Source: Nocardioides panaciterrulae (GTDB lineage: Bacteria > Actinomycetota > Actinomycetes > Propionibacteriales > Nocardioidaceae). From it: a DNA stretch of 64,000 bases. The stretch's first letter is position 1, and every line of letters begins with the position of its first letter. The stretch spans positions 4,028,001 to 4,092,000 of the forward strand of contig NZ_JACCBG010000001.1 of assembly GCF_013409645.1 (NCBI RefSeq), in the 5' to 3' direction. Positions 1 through 9,159 of this stretch are shown in pieces. The translations under genes and the position numbers were made by a program. The notes below the pieces were generated by a model. It was not told where the DNA came from and searched no databases. It was given only the letters and a program-made list of their open reading frames with translations.

Positions 1-930
1 GAGCGCGTCCCGGGCGCCCGGGCCGCCCTCGAGGACGGTCGCGACGAGGTCGGTGCGCAGGCGCCGCTGCACGTCGGCGCCGGCCCGGACGCGAAGCATG
101 TGGAGCGCGACCAGCTTGGCGGCGTCCTGCAGCGCCGCCGCCCTCTCCTCCGTCACCTCGCCGTCCATGGCGGCCCAGATCGACCCCAGTACCTCGTCGC
201 CGGCGCGGACCGCGATCGCGACCCGCTGCTTGTTGATCGACGCGGCGCCCAGGTGCGCGGGGTCGACCACCACCGGCCGGTGCTCGCGGTAGAGCTCCCG
301 GAAGACGCCGAGCTCGGTCAGCATCCGGGCGTAGCGCTCCGGCACCTGCCGGCCGATGATCGTCTCGACGCGGGACTGGTCCGCCTCGTCCTGCCGGCCG
401 GAGAAGGCGAGCACGCGCGAGCTCCGGTCCTCGATGGTGACCGGGGCGTCCAGCAGGGCACCTACCGCGTTGGCGACCGCGAACAGGTCCCCCGATGGCA
501 GCCCGCCGATCGACTCCGGCTCCGCCGGACCGATGTCGCCCTCCGCCAGGACCGAGCGCAGCAGCGCGGTCAGCTGCGCCCAGGTCGCACCGCGGCGCAG
601 CCCCAGCAGGGCGAGACCGGACTCGACGACCCCGTCGCGCAGCTCCGGCGTGAGCGCCACCGGCGAGCGCACGACCAGCCCGACGGCGCCCCGCCGGCCG
701 ACGTCGCGCACCAGCTCGGGGAGGTCCGCCGCGCGGATCCCGACCCCGAGCACCAGCGCCGCCGGTGGCTGCACCGGCTCGTCGTCGGGGTCGTGGATCA
801 CGATCCCGCCGATCTCGCCGTCGTGCTCGGGGTCGCCCGCGAGCAGCTCGAGCAGCGAGTCGCCCAGGTCATGGAGGACCCGGCCCAGGCTCGCACGGGG
901 TCGATGACTCACGGGCTCCAGCGTATTCAT
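1..930 (-). CDS. PucR/CdaR-family transcriptional regulator, 3' end outside window
   Basis: About 310 residues are visible. The N-terminal part (about 15-120) resembles the PucR-type ligand domain (LVLGVGIRAADLPELV, GLVVRSPVALTPEL). It is followed by a GAF-like segment (about 140-290) containing FAVANAVGALLDAPVTIED and SINKQRVAIAVRAG. The C-terminal PucR helix-turn-helix expected in this family would lie beyond base 1 and is not seen. The ATG is supported by an AAGGAG ribosome site 11 bases upstream. The gene is last in the long minus-strand peptide/D-amino-acid operon, about 70 bases after the racemase, so it is the likely local regulator, perhaps sensing an amino acid or amide. The family call is firm; the effector is unknown. 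Confidence 0.8.
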   Translation of the reverse strand, partial: MNTLEPVSHRPRASLGRVLHDLGDSLLELLAGDPEHDGEIGGIVIHDPDDEPVQPPAALVLGVGIRAADLPELVRDVGRRGAVGLVVRSPVALTPELRDGVVESGLALLGLRRGATWAQLTALLRSVLAEGDIGPAEPESIGGLPSGDLFAVANAVGALLDAPVTIEDRSSRVLAFSGRQDEADQSRVETIIGRQVPERYARMLTELGVFRELYREHRPVVVDPAHLGAASINKQRVAIAVRAGDEVLGSIWAAMDGEVTEERAAALQDAAKLVALHMLRVRAGADVQRRLRTDLVATVLEGGPGARDAL

Positions 931-1001
931 GCGCGGGGGGACTCCTTGCCCGGCCTCGGTGACAGCCGCCCGGCCGCGGGAGGCGCGAGCCGGCGTACGA
1001 C

Positions 1002-2126
1002 TCAGAGCGCGATCCACTCCGTGGCGGTCGTGACCTCCTCGAGCACGTCGGGGACCGGCGTGACGCCCAGGCCCGGCCCGTCCGGGACGTCCATGTAGCC
1101 CTCGGAGATCGTCAGCGCCTCGGTGATGTCGGTGCGGTAGAACCGGTCGGAGGCCGAGATGTCGCCCGGCAGCGTGAATCCGGGCAGCGCGCCCAGGGCG
1201 GCGTTCGCGGCCCGGCCCAGACCGGTCTCGACCATCCCGCCGCACCACACGGCGAGCCCGTGGGCCGCGGCCAGGTCGTGGATGCGGACCGCCTCGAGGT
1301 AGCCGCCGACCCGACCCGGCTTGATGTTGATGATCGAGCACGCGCCGAGCGAGATGGCGGCGGCGGCGGTCTGCGCCGACACGATCGACTCGTCGAGGCA
1401 GACGGGCGTGCGGATCTGCCGCGCGAGCTCGGCGTGACCGAGCACGTCCTCCTCCTCGAGCGGCTGCTCGATGAGCAGCAGGTCGAACGCGTCCAGCCGG
1501 GCGAGGTGCCGCGCGTCCCGCAGCGTGTACGCCGTGTTCGCGTCGACCTGGAGGAGCAGGTCGTCACCGAAGCGCTCGCGGACGGCGCGTACCGGCTCCA
1601 CGTCCCAGCCCGGCTCGATCTTCAGCTTGATCCGGACGTAGCCGGCATCGAGGTAGCCGCCCACCACGTCGAGCAGGGCCGGGATGCTGTCGTGGATGCC
1701 GACCGAGACGCCCGACGGGACGCGGTCGTGGACCGCCCCCAGCTCGCGGGCCCACGACCGGCCGGCCGCGCGCAGCTCCGCGTCGAGCACCGCCATCTCG
1801 AGGGCCGCCTTGGCCATCCTGTGGCCCTTGAACTTGTGCAGCACGGCGTTGACGGCGGGCGCCCCGTGCCGCTGCAGCTCCTCGGCGGCGTCCGAGAGGG
1901 CCGGTAGCAGGAACCGGCGCAGCACGTCGGCCGTCGCGTCGACGTACTCGGAGGAGTAGAGCGGGTCCGCCATGGCGACGCACTCCCCCCAGCCCTCACC
2001 GTCCGCGGTGACGGCGCGCAGCAGCAGGATGTCCCGCGCCGTCTGGGTGCCGAACGACGTCCGGAAGGGCGACACCAACGGCATCGCGATGCGTCGCAGC
2101 TCCACGCCCTCGAGCTTCACGTTCAC
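1002..2126 (-). CDS. N-succinylamino-acid racemase / o-succinylbenzoate synthase family (enolase superfamily)
   Basis: About 374 residues, usual for the MenC/NSAR family. The enolase-superfamily active site is complete: a KxK base motif (RIKLK, about 167-169), metal ligands in QVDAN (D about 195), IEQP (E about 220) and LDES (D about 245), and the second lysine in IKPG (about 269). Members racemise N-succinyl (or other N-acyl) amino acids and/or make o-succinylbenzoate for menaquinone. The GNAT and M20 genes directly upstream form the N-succinylamino-acid D-to-L conversion set, so racemase activity is favoured; a dual role is possible because menB is elsewhere in the window. I chose the GTG that overlaps the GNAT stop by four bases (GTGA) and has AAGGAG ten bases upstream; a TTG two codons earlier sits too close to that site. 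Confidence 0.85.
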   Translation of the reverse strand: MNVKLEGVELRRIAMPLVSPFRTSFGTQTARDILLLRAVTADGEGWGECVAMADPLYSSEYVDATADVLRRFLLPALSDAAEELQRHGAPAVNAVLHKFKGHRMAKAALEMAVLDAELRAAGRSWARELGAVHDRVPSGVSVGIHDSIPALLDVVGGYLDAGYVRIKLKIEPGWDVEPVRAVRERFGDDLLLQVDANTAYTLRDARHLARLDAFDLLLIEQPLEEEDVLGHAELARQIRTPVCLDESIVSAQTAAAAISLGACSIINIKPGRVGGYLEAVRIHDLAAAHGLAVWCGGMVETGLGRAANAALGALPGFTLPGDISASDRFYRTDITEALTISEGYMDVPDGPGLGVTPVPDVLEEVTTATEWIAL

Positions 2127-2923
2127 TGGCAAGCGTCTCCTTCGTACGGCAGGACGAGATAGCCCTGCTCCTTGTCGAACCCGGCGACGCGGCCGCCGGC
2201 CTGCAGCGCGACGAGCAGCTGGTCGCGCACCTTGGTGCGCCAGCCCCGGGCCTGCTCGGGATCGGCGAGGCGCAGCGCCTCGATGTCACGCGGCACGTGC
2301 ACCCAGGAGGCGGCGGCACCGCTCGGCACCACCGCGCGCACCCGGGTGCCGGCGCACGCGGCGTCGACCTCGGGCGTGGCCAGCGACCAGTGGACCAGGA
2401 TGCGATCGCTCTCGTCGTGACGGTTGATGCCGTCGGTCATCGCACCGTAGAAGTCGGGGAGGTACTCCGCGACGCGCGCCCCGAGCTTGGCGAGGTTGAA
2501 GTAGGCGTTGCGGGAGACGAGCGGGTCGTAGGTCCACTCCATCAGCTCGATGCCGCGGTCGAGGCACCACGCGCGCTGGTGGAGCTTGAGCGCGAAGCCC
2601 GCGTGCCGGCCGGCCACGGCCGGGGTCACGCCGGCGATGTGGCTGTGCATCGTGCGGGCGGCCGGGGTGGAGTGGAAGCCGACACAGACCCCGACCATCG
2701 CGCCGTCCGGGCGGTCCGCGTCGTACGCGCCGGCGACGTAGCTCTCCGCCTTGCCCATCGCGCGCAGCAGCTCGGCGCTCATCGGAGGGTTGTCGGGCAC
2801 CCCCCAGATCCGGCCGAGCACCGCCGCGGCCTCCTGCAGCTCCCCGACCCCCGAGAGCTCGCGTACGGCGACGCGGGCCCGGACGGCCGCCGCGTCGTAC
2901 GACGCCCATGCCTGCGTGGTCAT
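2123..2923 (-). CDS. GNAT-family acyltransferase (COG3375-like), probable D-amino-acid N-succinyltransferase
   Basis: 266 residues of a GNAT-like protein. The central stretch (MHSHIAGVTPAVAGRHAG, then ALKLHQRAWCLDRGI, MEWTYDPLVSRNAYFN and KLGARV) matches the COG3375 group commonly found next to N-acylamino-acid racemases. In the characterised Geobacillus pathway the corresponding enzyme succinylates D-amino acids with succinyl-CoA before racemisation. It is cytoplasmic, with no signal peptide or membrane segment. Its ATG overlaps the M20 stop (ATGA) and its stop overlaps the racemase start, so translation is probably coupled through all three. Family membership is seen in the sequence; substrate and acyl donor are inferred from context. 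Confidence 0.75.
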   Translation of the reverse strand: MTTQAWASYDAAAVRARVAVRELSGVGELQEAAAVLGRIWGVPDNPPMSAELLRAMGKAESYVAGAYDADRPDGAMVGVCVGFHSTPAARTMHSHIAGVTPAVAGRHAGFALKLHQRAWCLDRGIELMEWTYDPLVSRNAYFNLAKLGARVAEYLPDFYGAMTDGINRHDESDRILVHWSLATPEVDAACAGTRVRAVVPSGAAASWVHVPRDIEALRLADPEQARGWRTKVRDQLLVALQAGGRVAGFDKEQGYLVLPYEGDACQ

Positions 2924-4063
2924 CCCCGCTCCCCGTGTGGTGCCAGCAGGTCCTCGAGCAGTGCCCGGAGCAGGACGGTGCGGTCGACCAGCCGGCCGAC
3001 GAGGACGTGCTCGTCGTCCGCGTGCGCCCCGCCGCCGACGGCGCCGAGGCCGTCGAGGGTCGGGGTGCCGACGCCGCCGGTGAAGTTGCCGTCGGAGGCC
3101 CCGCCCACCGACGCCCGGGTGGGCTCCGGCAGCCCGAGCCGGGCGGCGACCGCCCGGACCCGCTCGAAGAGCCCGAGCGACGCGCTCTCCTCCAGCGGGG
3201 GCCGGTTGATGCCGCCGTTGACGTGTACCTTCGCCCCCGCCAGCACTGGCCGCAGCGACCGCAGCGCCGCGTCCACCCGCTCCTGCTCGACCGCGGTCCA
3301 CGCCCGTACGTCGACCGCGAACCGCGCGCTTGCAGGCACGGTGTTGGTGGTGGTGCCGGAGGTCGCCGCGGTGGTGGTCACCGTCGTGCCGGCGGCCGGG
3401 TCGGCCATGCCGGCGACAGCGAGGACCTGGTGGGCCAGCTCGATGGTCGCGTTCACGCCCTTCTCGGGCTCCAGCCCGGCGTGGGCCGCCCGGCCGACGA
3501 CGTCGATCTCATAGAGGGACACGCCCTTCCGGGCGGTCTTGAGCGAGCCACCGGCGGCCGAGGCCTCCAGCACCAGCACCGCCGAGGCCGTGCGGGCCTC
3601 GTCCTCGATCAGCTCCCGCGAGGTCGCCGAGCCCAGCTCCTCGTCACCGGTGACCAGCAGGGTCACCCCCGGCGGGGTCGGCGAGGCCGGCGATGGCGTG
3701 CAGCGCCATCGTGAGCCCGGCGAGCATGTCGAAGCAGCCGGGTCCACGCAGCACACCGCCGGTGACGGTGAACGGCGCCCGCTCGAGCGTCCCCACCGGC
3801 CACACGGTGTCGTGGTGGGCGAGCACCAGCACCGTGCCCGCCGCCCGCGCGTCCCCGAACCGCCAGCGCAGGTGGTGGACGCCGCCGATCACGATGCGTT
3901 CGGGTGCCACGCCGAGCCGCTCCGTGCCGAGCCGGGCCACCAGGTCGGCCGACCGCTCGACCGCGCCCAGGTCGCTCGAGGGCGACTCGCACTCGACGAG
4001 CTCACGCAGGTCGGCGAGCAGGGCGTCGAGCGCCGGGGTGGAGCTCGTGGTCCCGATCGTCAT
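2920..4063 (-). pseudogene. M20-family metallohydrolase (ArgE/desuccinylase-like) with a one-base frameshift
   Basis: Two reading frames together make one M20 zinc hydrolase of about 380 residues. The upstream frame encodes LVLAHHDTVWPVG and GCFDMLAG. The downstream frame encodes VTGDEELGS, the dimerisation domain (VGRAAHAGLEP) and the final ligand segment GGAHADDEH. They join at a run of five C on the plus strand (3666-3670; GGGGG in the coding strand). Removing one base restores an uninterrupted product reading LADPAGVTLLVTGDEE. All expected metal and catalytic residues are present once the frame is fixed, so the lesion is recent, a sequencing error, or a programmed slip. The proposed role is hydrolysis of N-succinyl (or N-acyl) L-amino acids in the D-to-L pathway. 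It overlaps both neighbours at start and stop. Confidence 0.8.
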
Positions 4064-5484
4064 CAGGCTGGCTTCTTCGGGGTGGCTCGGGCGCCGAAGT
4101 GGATGTACTCCTCGCCGGTGGGCAGCGAGTAGAAGCGGACCGGGTAGTAGGCCTCGCTCTTGTCCGGCTTGACCGCGAAGAGCGCCTCGGCGACCGGGAT
4201 CAGCTCGTGTGTCTCCGGCTCGGCATCGCCCGAGGCCTCCGCCACCGGCCCGGAGACGGTCGTGCGCATCCAGGTCCGGCCGTCCTCGACGTAGACCTCC
4301 TCGACCACGGACTCGCGGGCGTAGGTCCCGAGGTACGGCGTGGGGTCGACCTCGACCGGCTCGGCCGGAAGCTCGAACGGGGCGGGGAGGTGCACGTCGA
4401 CGAGGGCGGAGAAGATCTCCTCGTAGAGCTCCTGGTAGAGCGGGATCGCGCTGCCGATGTTGGTGTTGACCGAGACCGCGATGCCGGCCTCGGGCAGCAG
4501 TCGCAGGAAGGCGGCCTGGCCGATGGTGTTGCCGTCGTGGCCGATCGCGCGGGTCCCGTTCCAGTCGCAGCGGAACCAGCCGAGCCCCCAGGAGTCGCCG
4601 AGGAGGATCTTCTCGGGGCACTCGGTCTGGTAGTCGGCCATCGCCGCGACGCTCGCCTCGGACAGCAGGCGGGTGCCGTCCTTGGCCAGGCCACCGGTCA
4701 GGTGCATCCGGGCGAACGCGAGCACGTCCTCGGGCCGTGAGGTGATGAGGCCCGCCGGGCCGACCGAGCGCGGCAGGCCCCACACCGGGGCGGTCTGGGG
4801 GTCGTCGCCGCCCTTGAGGTGGCCCATGGCGTGCCCGAAGACCATCGCCTCCTCGGGCAGGGTCGTGGTGTGGGTCAGTCCGAGCGGCGCGAAGAGGCGC
4901 TCCTTCATGGCCTGGTCCCAGGTGTGCCCGGTGACGACCTCGATGATCCGTCCGAGCAGCGAGAAGCCGGAGTTGCAGTACGACCAGGTGGCGCCGAGCG
5001 GGTGGTTCTGGGCGGCTTCGCCCAGCTGGGCGACGTACTTCTCGAGCGCGTCGTCGCCGCGGCCGGTGTCGGTGAAGACGTCGCCGTCGATGCCGCTGGT
5101 GTGGGTCAGCAGGTTCCAGACCGTCACCTTCTTGGTGACCTCCGGGTCGCGCAAGGAGAGCTCGGGGATGATCTCCACGACCGGGGTGTCGAGGGCGAAT
5201 CGACCCTCGTCGACCAGCTGCATGACCACCGTCGCGGTCCACACCTTCGAGACGGAGCCGATCTGGAAGACCGAGTTCGTGGTGGCGACCTGGCCGGTGC
5301 CGGCGTGCAGGACGCCGGTCGCGGTGGTGAAGACCTCGTCCTCGCCGCCATCGGTGCTCAGGCGCAGGATGCCGAGCTGGGCCCCGGGGATGCCGTGCTT
5401 CTTCACCAGCTCGGCGAAGCGGGCCTCCCAGTGGGCGGCGTCGATCGCGGGGCCGGTTCCAGAGTCAGCTGCGGTGGTGGTCAT
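4063..5484 (-). CDS. Serine hydrolase, beta-lactamase/D-aminopeptidase (S12) family
   Basis: 473 residues with the penicillin-recognising fold. SxxK is at S77-V-S-K80 (FQIGSVSK), the YxN motif at Y169-C-N171, and a late GHDGNTIGQ segment replaces the KTG strand. There is no signal peptide, so it acts in the cytoplasm, which argues against cell-wall synthesis and for intracellular peptide, amide or ester cleavage (D-aminopeptidase, esterase). It is a paralogue of the hydrolase at the operon head: both share FTDTGRGDDA(L/V)EKYVA and the AxxGVLHAG/LATG spacing. It lies between the transporter genes and the M20 gene, overlapping both by one to four bases. Likely job: freeing D-residues from imported peptides. 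The exact substrate is not evident. Confidence 0.85.
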   Translation of the reverse strand: MTTTAADSGTGPAIDAAHWEARFAELVKKHGIPGAQLGILRLSTDGGEDEVFTTATGVLHAGTGQVATTNSVFQIGSVSKVWTATVVMQLVDEGRFALDTPVVEIIPELSLRDPEVTKKVTVWNLLTHTSGIDGDVFTDTGRGDDALEKYVAQLGEAAQNHPLGATWSYCNSGFSLLGRIIEVVTGHTWDQAMKERLFAPLGLTHTTTLPEEAMVFGHAMGHLKGGDDPQTAPVWGLPRSVGPAGLITSRPEDVLAFARMHLTGGLAKDGTRLLSEASVAAMADYQTECPEKILLGDSWGLGWFRCDWNGTRAIGHDGNTIGQAAFLRLLPEAGIAVSVNTNIGSAIPLYQELYEEIFSALVDVHLPAPFELPAEPVEVDPTPYLGTYARESVVEEVYVEDGRTWMRTTVSGPVAEASGDAEPETHELIPVAEALFAVKPDKSEAYYPVRFYSLPTGEEYIHFGARATPKKPA

Positions 5485-6236
5485 GGGCGGGTCTCCTTCG
5501 TCGGGTGGGTGCCGTGGCCGCCGGGGATGGCGGCCAGGAGCTGGCGGGTGTACTCGTGCTGGGGACGTCCGAGCACCTCAGCCGTGGGGCCGTGCTCGAC
5601 GATGCGGCCGCCCTCGAGCACGGCCACCCGGGTCGCGACGTAGCGGACGACTGCCAGGTTGTGCGAGATGAACAGCATCGAGAGGCCGAGCTGCCGCTGC
5701 ATCTCGCGGACCAGGTTGAGGACGGCGCCCTGCACCGAGACGTCGAGCGCCGAGGTGATCTCGTCCGCGATCACCACCTGCGGACGCCCGGCGAGGGCAC
5801 GCGCGAGCGCGACCCGCTGGCGCTGGCCGCCCGAGAGCTGGCCGGGCAGCTGCACGGCCCGGTCGGCATCGAGGTGGACCAGCTCGAGCAGCCGGGCGAT
5901 CTCGGCCCGGCGGTCGGCGCGCGAGTGCCGGGTGGGGATGGCCTCGGCGATGCTCTCGCCGATGGTCATCCGCGGGTCGAGCGAGGAGAACGGATCCTGG
6001 AACACCATTTGGATCGGGCGGCGCCCGCGGTACCGGATCGGCTCGCCGTCGAGCAGGATCCGGCCGCCGTGCACCGGAGCCAGGCCGACCGCCGCCTTGG
6101 CCAGCGTCGACTTGCCCGACCCCGACTCGCCGACCAGGCCGACGATCTCGCCGTCCGGCACGGTCAGGCTGACGTCGTCGAGGACCGTGCTCGCGCCGTA
6201 GCGGACCGTGACCCGGTCGAAGCGGAGCTCGCTCAT
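5481..6236 (-). CDS. Oligopeptide-type ABC transporter ATP-binding protein (DppF/OppF-like)
   Basis: 251-residue ATPase with Walker A GESGSGKST, Q-loop FQDPFSSLDPRMT, signature QLSGGQRQR, Walker B VVIADEITSALD and H-loop ISHNLAVV. The proline of the usual DEPTSALD is isoleucine here, a minor oddity. It is the second ATPase of the peptide importer and would pair with the ATPase half of the fused upstream protein. The ATG overlaps the upstream stop by four bases and the stop overlaps the hydrolase start, so it is in the operon. Confidence 0.9.
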   Translation of the reverse strand: MSELRFDRVTVRYGASTVLDDVSLTVPDGEIVGLVGESGSGKSTLAKAAVGLAPVHGGRILLDGEPIRYRGRRPIQMVFQDPFSSLDPRMTIGESIAEAIPTRHSRADRRAEIARLLELVHLDADRAVQLPGQLSGGQRQRVALARALAGRPQVVIADEITSALDVSVQGAVLNLVREMQRQLGLSMLFISHNLAVVRYVATRVAVLEGGRIVEHGPTAEVLGRPQHEYTRQLLAAIPGGHGTHPTKETRP

Positions 6237-8131
6237 GCGGTTGCCTCCTCGGCGGCCACGACCTCGATCGGCTCCCCCGCGTGCCAGCAGGCGACGCGGT
6301 GCCCGGCCGGGTCGGCGTCCAGCGCGGGGTCCTGCTCGCGGCACACGTCGGTGGCGAGCGGGCAGCGGGCGGCGTACGCGCAGCCTGTCGGGACCCGGGA
6401 GGGGTCGACCGGTTGACCGGGGATGGTCGCCAGCGGGGCGTTGATGTCGGTGGTCATGTCCGGGACGGCGGCGACGAGCGCCCGGGTGTACGGGTGACGG
6501 GCCCGGGTCCGCAGGTCCGCGGTCGGGAGGTCCTCCACGATCCGGCCGGCGTACATGACCAGGACGCGGTCGCAGACGTCGGAGACCACCGAGACGTCGT
6601 GGCTGATCAGGAGGAGCGCGGCCCCCTCCTCGCGGCGGACGTCCTGCAGCAGCGCCAGCACCTGGCTCTGCACCGTCACGTCGAGGGCGGTGGTCGGCTC
6701 GTCGGCGATGATGAGCCGGGGGCTGCCCATGAGGCCCATGCCGATCATGGCGCGCTGCCGCATGCCGCCGGAGAACTCGAAGGGGTACTGGCGGGCCCGG
6801 CGCTCGGGCTCGCGGACCCGGACCGCGCCCAGCCGGTCGACGGCGCGGGCGGAGGCCGACTTGCGGCTGAGGCCCTGATGGTGGCGGCCGACCTCGGCGA
6901 GCTGGCTGCCGATGCGCATGGTGGGGTTGAAGGACGTCATCGGGTCCTGGAAGACGACCGCGAGGGAGGTGCCGAGCAGCTTGTCGTGCGAGCCCTCGAG
7001 CAGGTCGGCGCCGCAGAAGGCGAGGTGCTTCGCGTCGACCCGGCCGGGCTCCTCGACCAGCTGCGCGATCGCCAAGGCCGTCAAGGACTTGCCGGACCCC
7101 GACTCGCCGACGACGCCGACGGCCTCCCCGGCACGGATGCCGAAGGACAGTCCGCGCACGGGCCGGATCGGCCCGTCCGCGCCCGGGAAGGTGACCCGCA
7201 GATCGCGGACGTCCAGGACGAGCTCGCGGTCTGCCACGTGGTCGTGCCGGAGGTCGGACGCCGGCGTCTCGCCGCTCGGCGCGTGCAGCGCCTTTCCGAG
7301 GCCGGTCGCCGCCGAGATGCCGAAGGCCCCGGCGATCGCCTCTCCGGTGAGGTTGAAGGCCAGGCCGGCGATGACGACCATGATGCCGGGCGCGAGCGCG
7401 GCCAGCGGGTGCACGTAGATGCCGCTCAGGCCGTCCTGCATCAGCCGGCCCCAGTCGTAGGCCGGCGCCTGCACGCCGAGCCCGAGGAAGGACAGGCCGG
7501 CGAAGCTGAGCAGGATCGCGCCCGCCGTGATCGTGACGTTCACGACGAGCGGCTCGGCCACGTTGGGCAGCACGTGCCGGGCCATGATCCGCAACCGGCC
7601 GACGCCGGCGACGCGGGCGGCCGCGACGTACTCGAGGCCGGCGACGCCGGCGACCAGCGTCTGGCAGAGCCGGGCCATGCCCGGCGCGACGGCGATGCCG
7701 ATGGCGAGCACCGCGCCGCGCGCGCCGACGCCGAAGATGACTGCGAACACCAGGACCAGCAGCAGGCCGGGGAACGCGACGAACACGTTGACGACCGCCG
7801 TGACCAGCCTTCCGAGCCGCCCTTCGAGCAGCAGCGGTGCGACGCCGAGCAGCAGGCCGACCACCGTCCCGAGCGCGGTCGCGAGGAGCGTCAGCACCAG
7901 CGACAGTCGCGTCGCGACGAGCACGCGGAAGAACAGGTCGCGGCCCAGGTTGTCGGTGCCGAACCAGTGCTGCGCCGAGGGACCGGCCAGCAGGTGCTCG
8001 GTGTCGACGGCGCTGGCGCGGTCGCCCCAGAGGATGGGGGCCAGGACCGCCAGGAGCACGGTGAGGGTGAGCAGGCCCAGCCCGACCATGCCGACGGGGG
8101 TCTTGTAGATGCGAGACCAGCGGCGGGACAT
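6233..8131 (-). CDS. Fused peptide ABC transporter permease and ATP-binding protein (DppC-DppD fusion)
   Basis: 632 residues combining two Dpp subunits. Residues about 1-285 are a DppC-type permease (HWFGTDNLGRDLFFRV near the N-terminus, then the EAA loop ARVAGVGRLRIMARHVLPN). After a short linker, residues about 310-625 form an OppD-type ATPase with Walker A GESGSGKS, FQDPMTSFNPTMR, the signature FSGGMRQRAM, Walker B LIIADEPTTALD and the C-terminal cysteine-bearing CAYAARCPLA segment typical of oligopeptide ATPases. The frame is continuous across the join, so it is a true fusion; such fusions occur in actinobacterial peptide importers. The start may be this ATG (1-base overlap with the upstream stop) or the GTG immediately before it. 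Confidence 0.9.
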   Translation of the reverse strand: MSRRWSRIYKTPVGMVGLGLLTLTVLLAVLAPILWGDRASAVDTEHLLAGPSAQHWFGTDNLGRDLFFRVLVATRLSLVLTLLATALGTVVGLLLGVAPLLLEGRLGRLVTAVVNVFVAFPGLLLVLVFAVIFGVGARGAVLAIGIAVAPGMARLCQTLVAGVAGLEYVAAARVAGVGRLRIMARHVLPNVAEPLVVNVTITAGAILLSFAGLSFLGLGVQAPAYDWGRLMQDGLSGIYVHPLAALAPGIMVVIAGLAFNLTGEAIAGAFGISAATGLGKALHAPSGETPASDLRHDHVADRELVLDVRDLRVTFPGADGPIRPVRGLSFGIRAGEAVGVVGESGSGKSLTALAIAQLVEEPGRVDAKHLAFCGADLLEGSHDKLLGTSLAVVFQDPMTSFNPTMRIGSQLAEVGRHHQGLSRKSASARAVDRLGAVRVREPERRARQYPFEFSGGMRQRAMIGMGLMGSPRLIIADEPTTALDVTVQSQVLALLQDVRREEGAALLLISHDVSVVSDVCDRVLVMYAGRIVEDLPTADLRTRARHPYTRALVAAVPDMTTDINAPLATIPGQPVDPSRVPTGCAYAARCPLATDVCREQDPALDADPAGHRVACWHAGEPIEVVAAEEATA

Positions 8132-9141
8132 CACAGGTCACCGATCGTGGAGCGAGGGTCGAGCACGGCGAGCGCCACGTCGACGAGCGTGTTGATGACG
8201 AGCACCCCGACGCCGTAGACGAGGACGGTGCCCTGGACGACGGGGTAGTCCTTGGTCACGATCGACTGCACGATCGTGCTGCCCAGGCCCGGCCAGGCGA
8301 AGACGTTCTCGACCAGTACGGTGCCCGCGATCATCGAGGCCAGCATCATGCCGGCCAGCGTGAGCGTCGCGGTGACGGCGTTGGGCAGGGCGTGCCGCAG
8401 GTGGATCCGGAGCGCCGGGAGCCGCTTGGCGCGGGCGGTGCGGATGTAGTCGGTCTCGAGCACCGAGAGCATCTCGACGCGGACGATGCGGGCCAGCACC
8501 GCGGCCGGCCCGATCGCCAGCGCGAGGGCGGGTAGGACGTAGGAGGAGGCGCCGGCGCGGCCGGCCACCGGGAACCACGGCAGGTTGACGGCGAAGACGC
8601 AGACGAGGGCGACGCCGACGAGGAAGTCGGGGATCGAGCCGAGTACGACGCTCGCGCCGGCGAACGTCAGCTCGGTGCGCCGGCGCCGGGAGCGCCGGGT
8701 CGCGACCGCGACCACGACGCCCAGCGGCACCGAGACGAGGATCGCGACGACGAACGCGAGGACCGCCAGCGACGCGGTGGCCGGGAGCCGCTGCGCGATG
8801 GTCTCCGAGACCGGGAGCTGCGTGCTGATGGACTCCCCCAGGTCGCCGCGGAGCAGGTTCACCAGGTAGTGCAGGTACTGCGTGAGCAGCGGGTCGTCGA
8901 GCCCGAGCGCATGCCGCTTCGCGACGACGAGCTCGGGCGGGGCCGTCATCCCGAGCGCCGCCCGGACCGGGTCGCCCGGCACCAGGTGGATCATCAGGAA
9001 GGACAGGGTGATCAGTACCCAGAGCGACACCAGCAGCCGCCCGGTCCGGCGGAGCGCGAAGCGGCTCCACCTCCCGCCCACCAGGCCCTTCGACTTCGGG
9101 GTGGGCAGGGACGGAGCGGCTGCCGGTGTCAGTGTCGACAT
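8131..9141 (-). CDS. Peptide ABC transporter permease (DppB-like)
   Basis: 336-residue inner-membrane permease with the typical N-terminal block LITLSFLMIHLVPGDPVR and the EAA loop region YIRTARAKRLPALRI followed by LRHALPNAV. About six membrane spans are visible. It forms the channel with the permease half of the fused protein encoded just downstream, whose start overlaps this stop. The start follows the binding-protein stop by 18 bases. Confidence 0.92.
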   Translation of the reverse strand: MSTLTPAAAPSLPTPKSKGLVGGRWSRFALRRTGRLLVSLWVLITLSFLMIHLVPGDPVRAALGMTAPPELVVAKRHALGLDDPLLTQYLHYLVNLLRGDLGESISTQLPVSETIAQRLPATASLAVLAFVVAILVSVPLGVVVAVATRRSRRRRTELTFAGASVVLGSIPDFLVGVALVCVFAVNLPWFPVAGRAGASSYVLPALALAIGPAAVLARIVRVEMLSVLETDYIRTARAKRLPALRIHLRHALPNAVTATLTLAGMMLASMIAGTVLVENVFAWPGLGSTIVQSIVTKDYPVVQGTVLVYGVGVLVINTLVDVALAVLDPRSTIGDL

Positions 9142-9159
9142 GACGCGATCAGACTCCGA

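Noticed and set aside
1002..2126. Calling the enolase-superfamily gene simply menC for menaquinone synthesis
   Set aside because: It overlaps the GNAT and M20-type genes rather than men genes; menB is 20 kb away. Racemase activity fits better, although dual function remains possible.
6281..8218. Long plus-strand open frames opposite the transporter and RecBCD genes (for example 6281-8218, 26299-27399, 29550-34037)
   Set aside because: They are opposite-strand shadows of strongly recognisable genes; their products are Arg/Gly/Pro-rich with no domain, as expected at this GC content.
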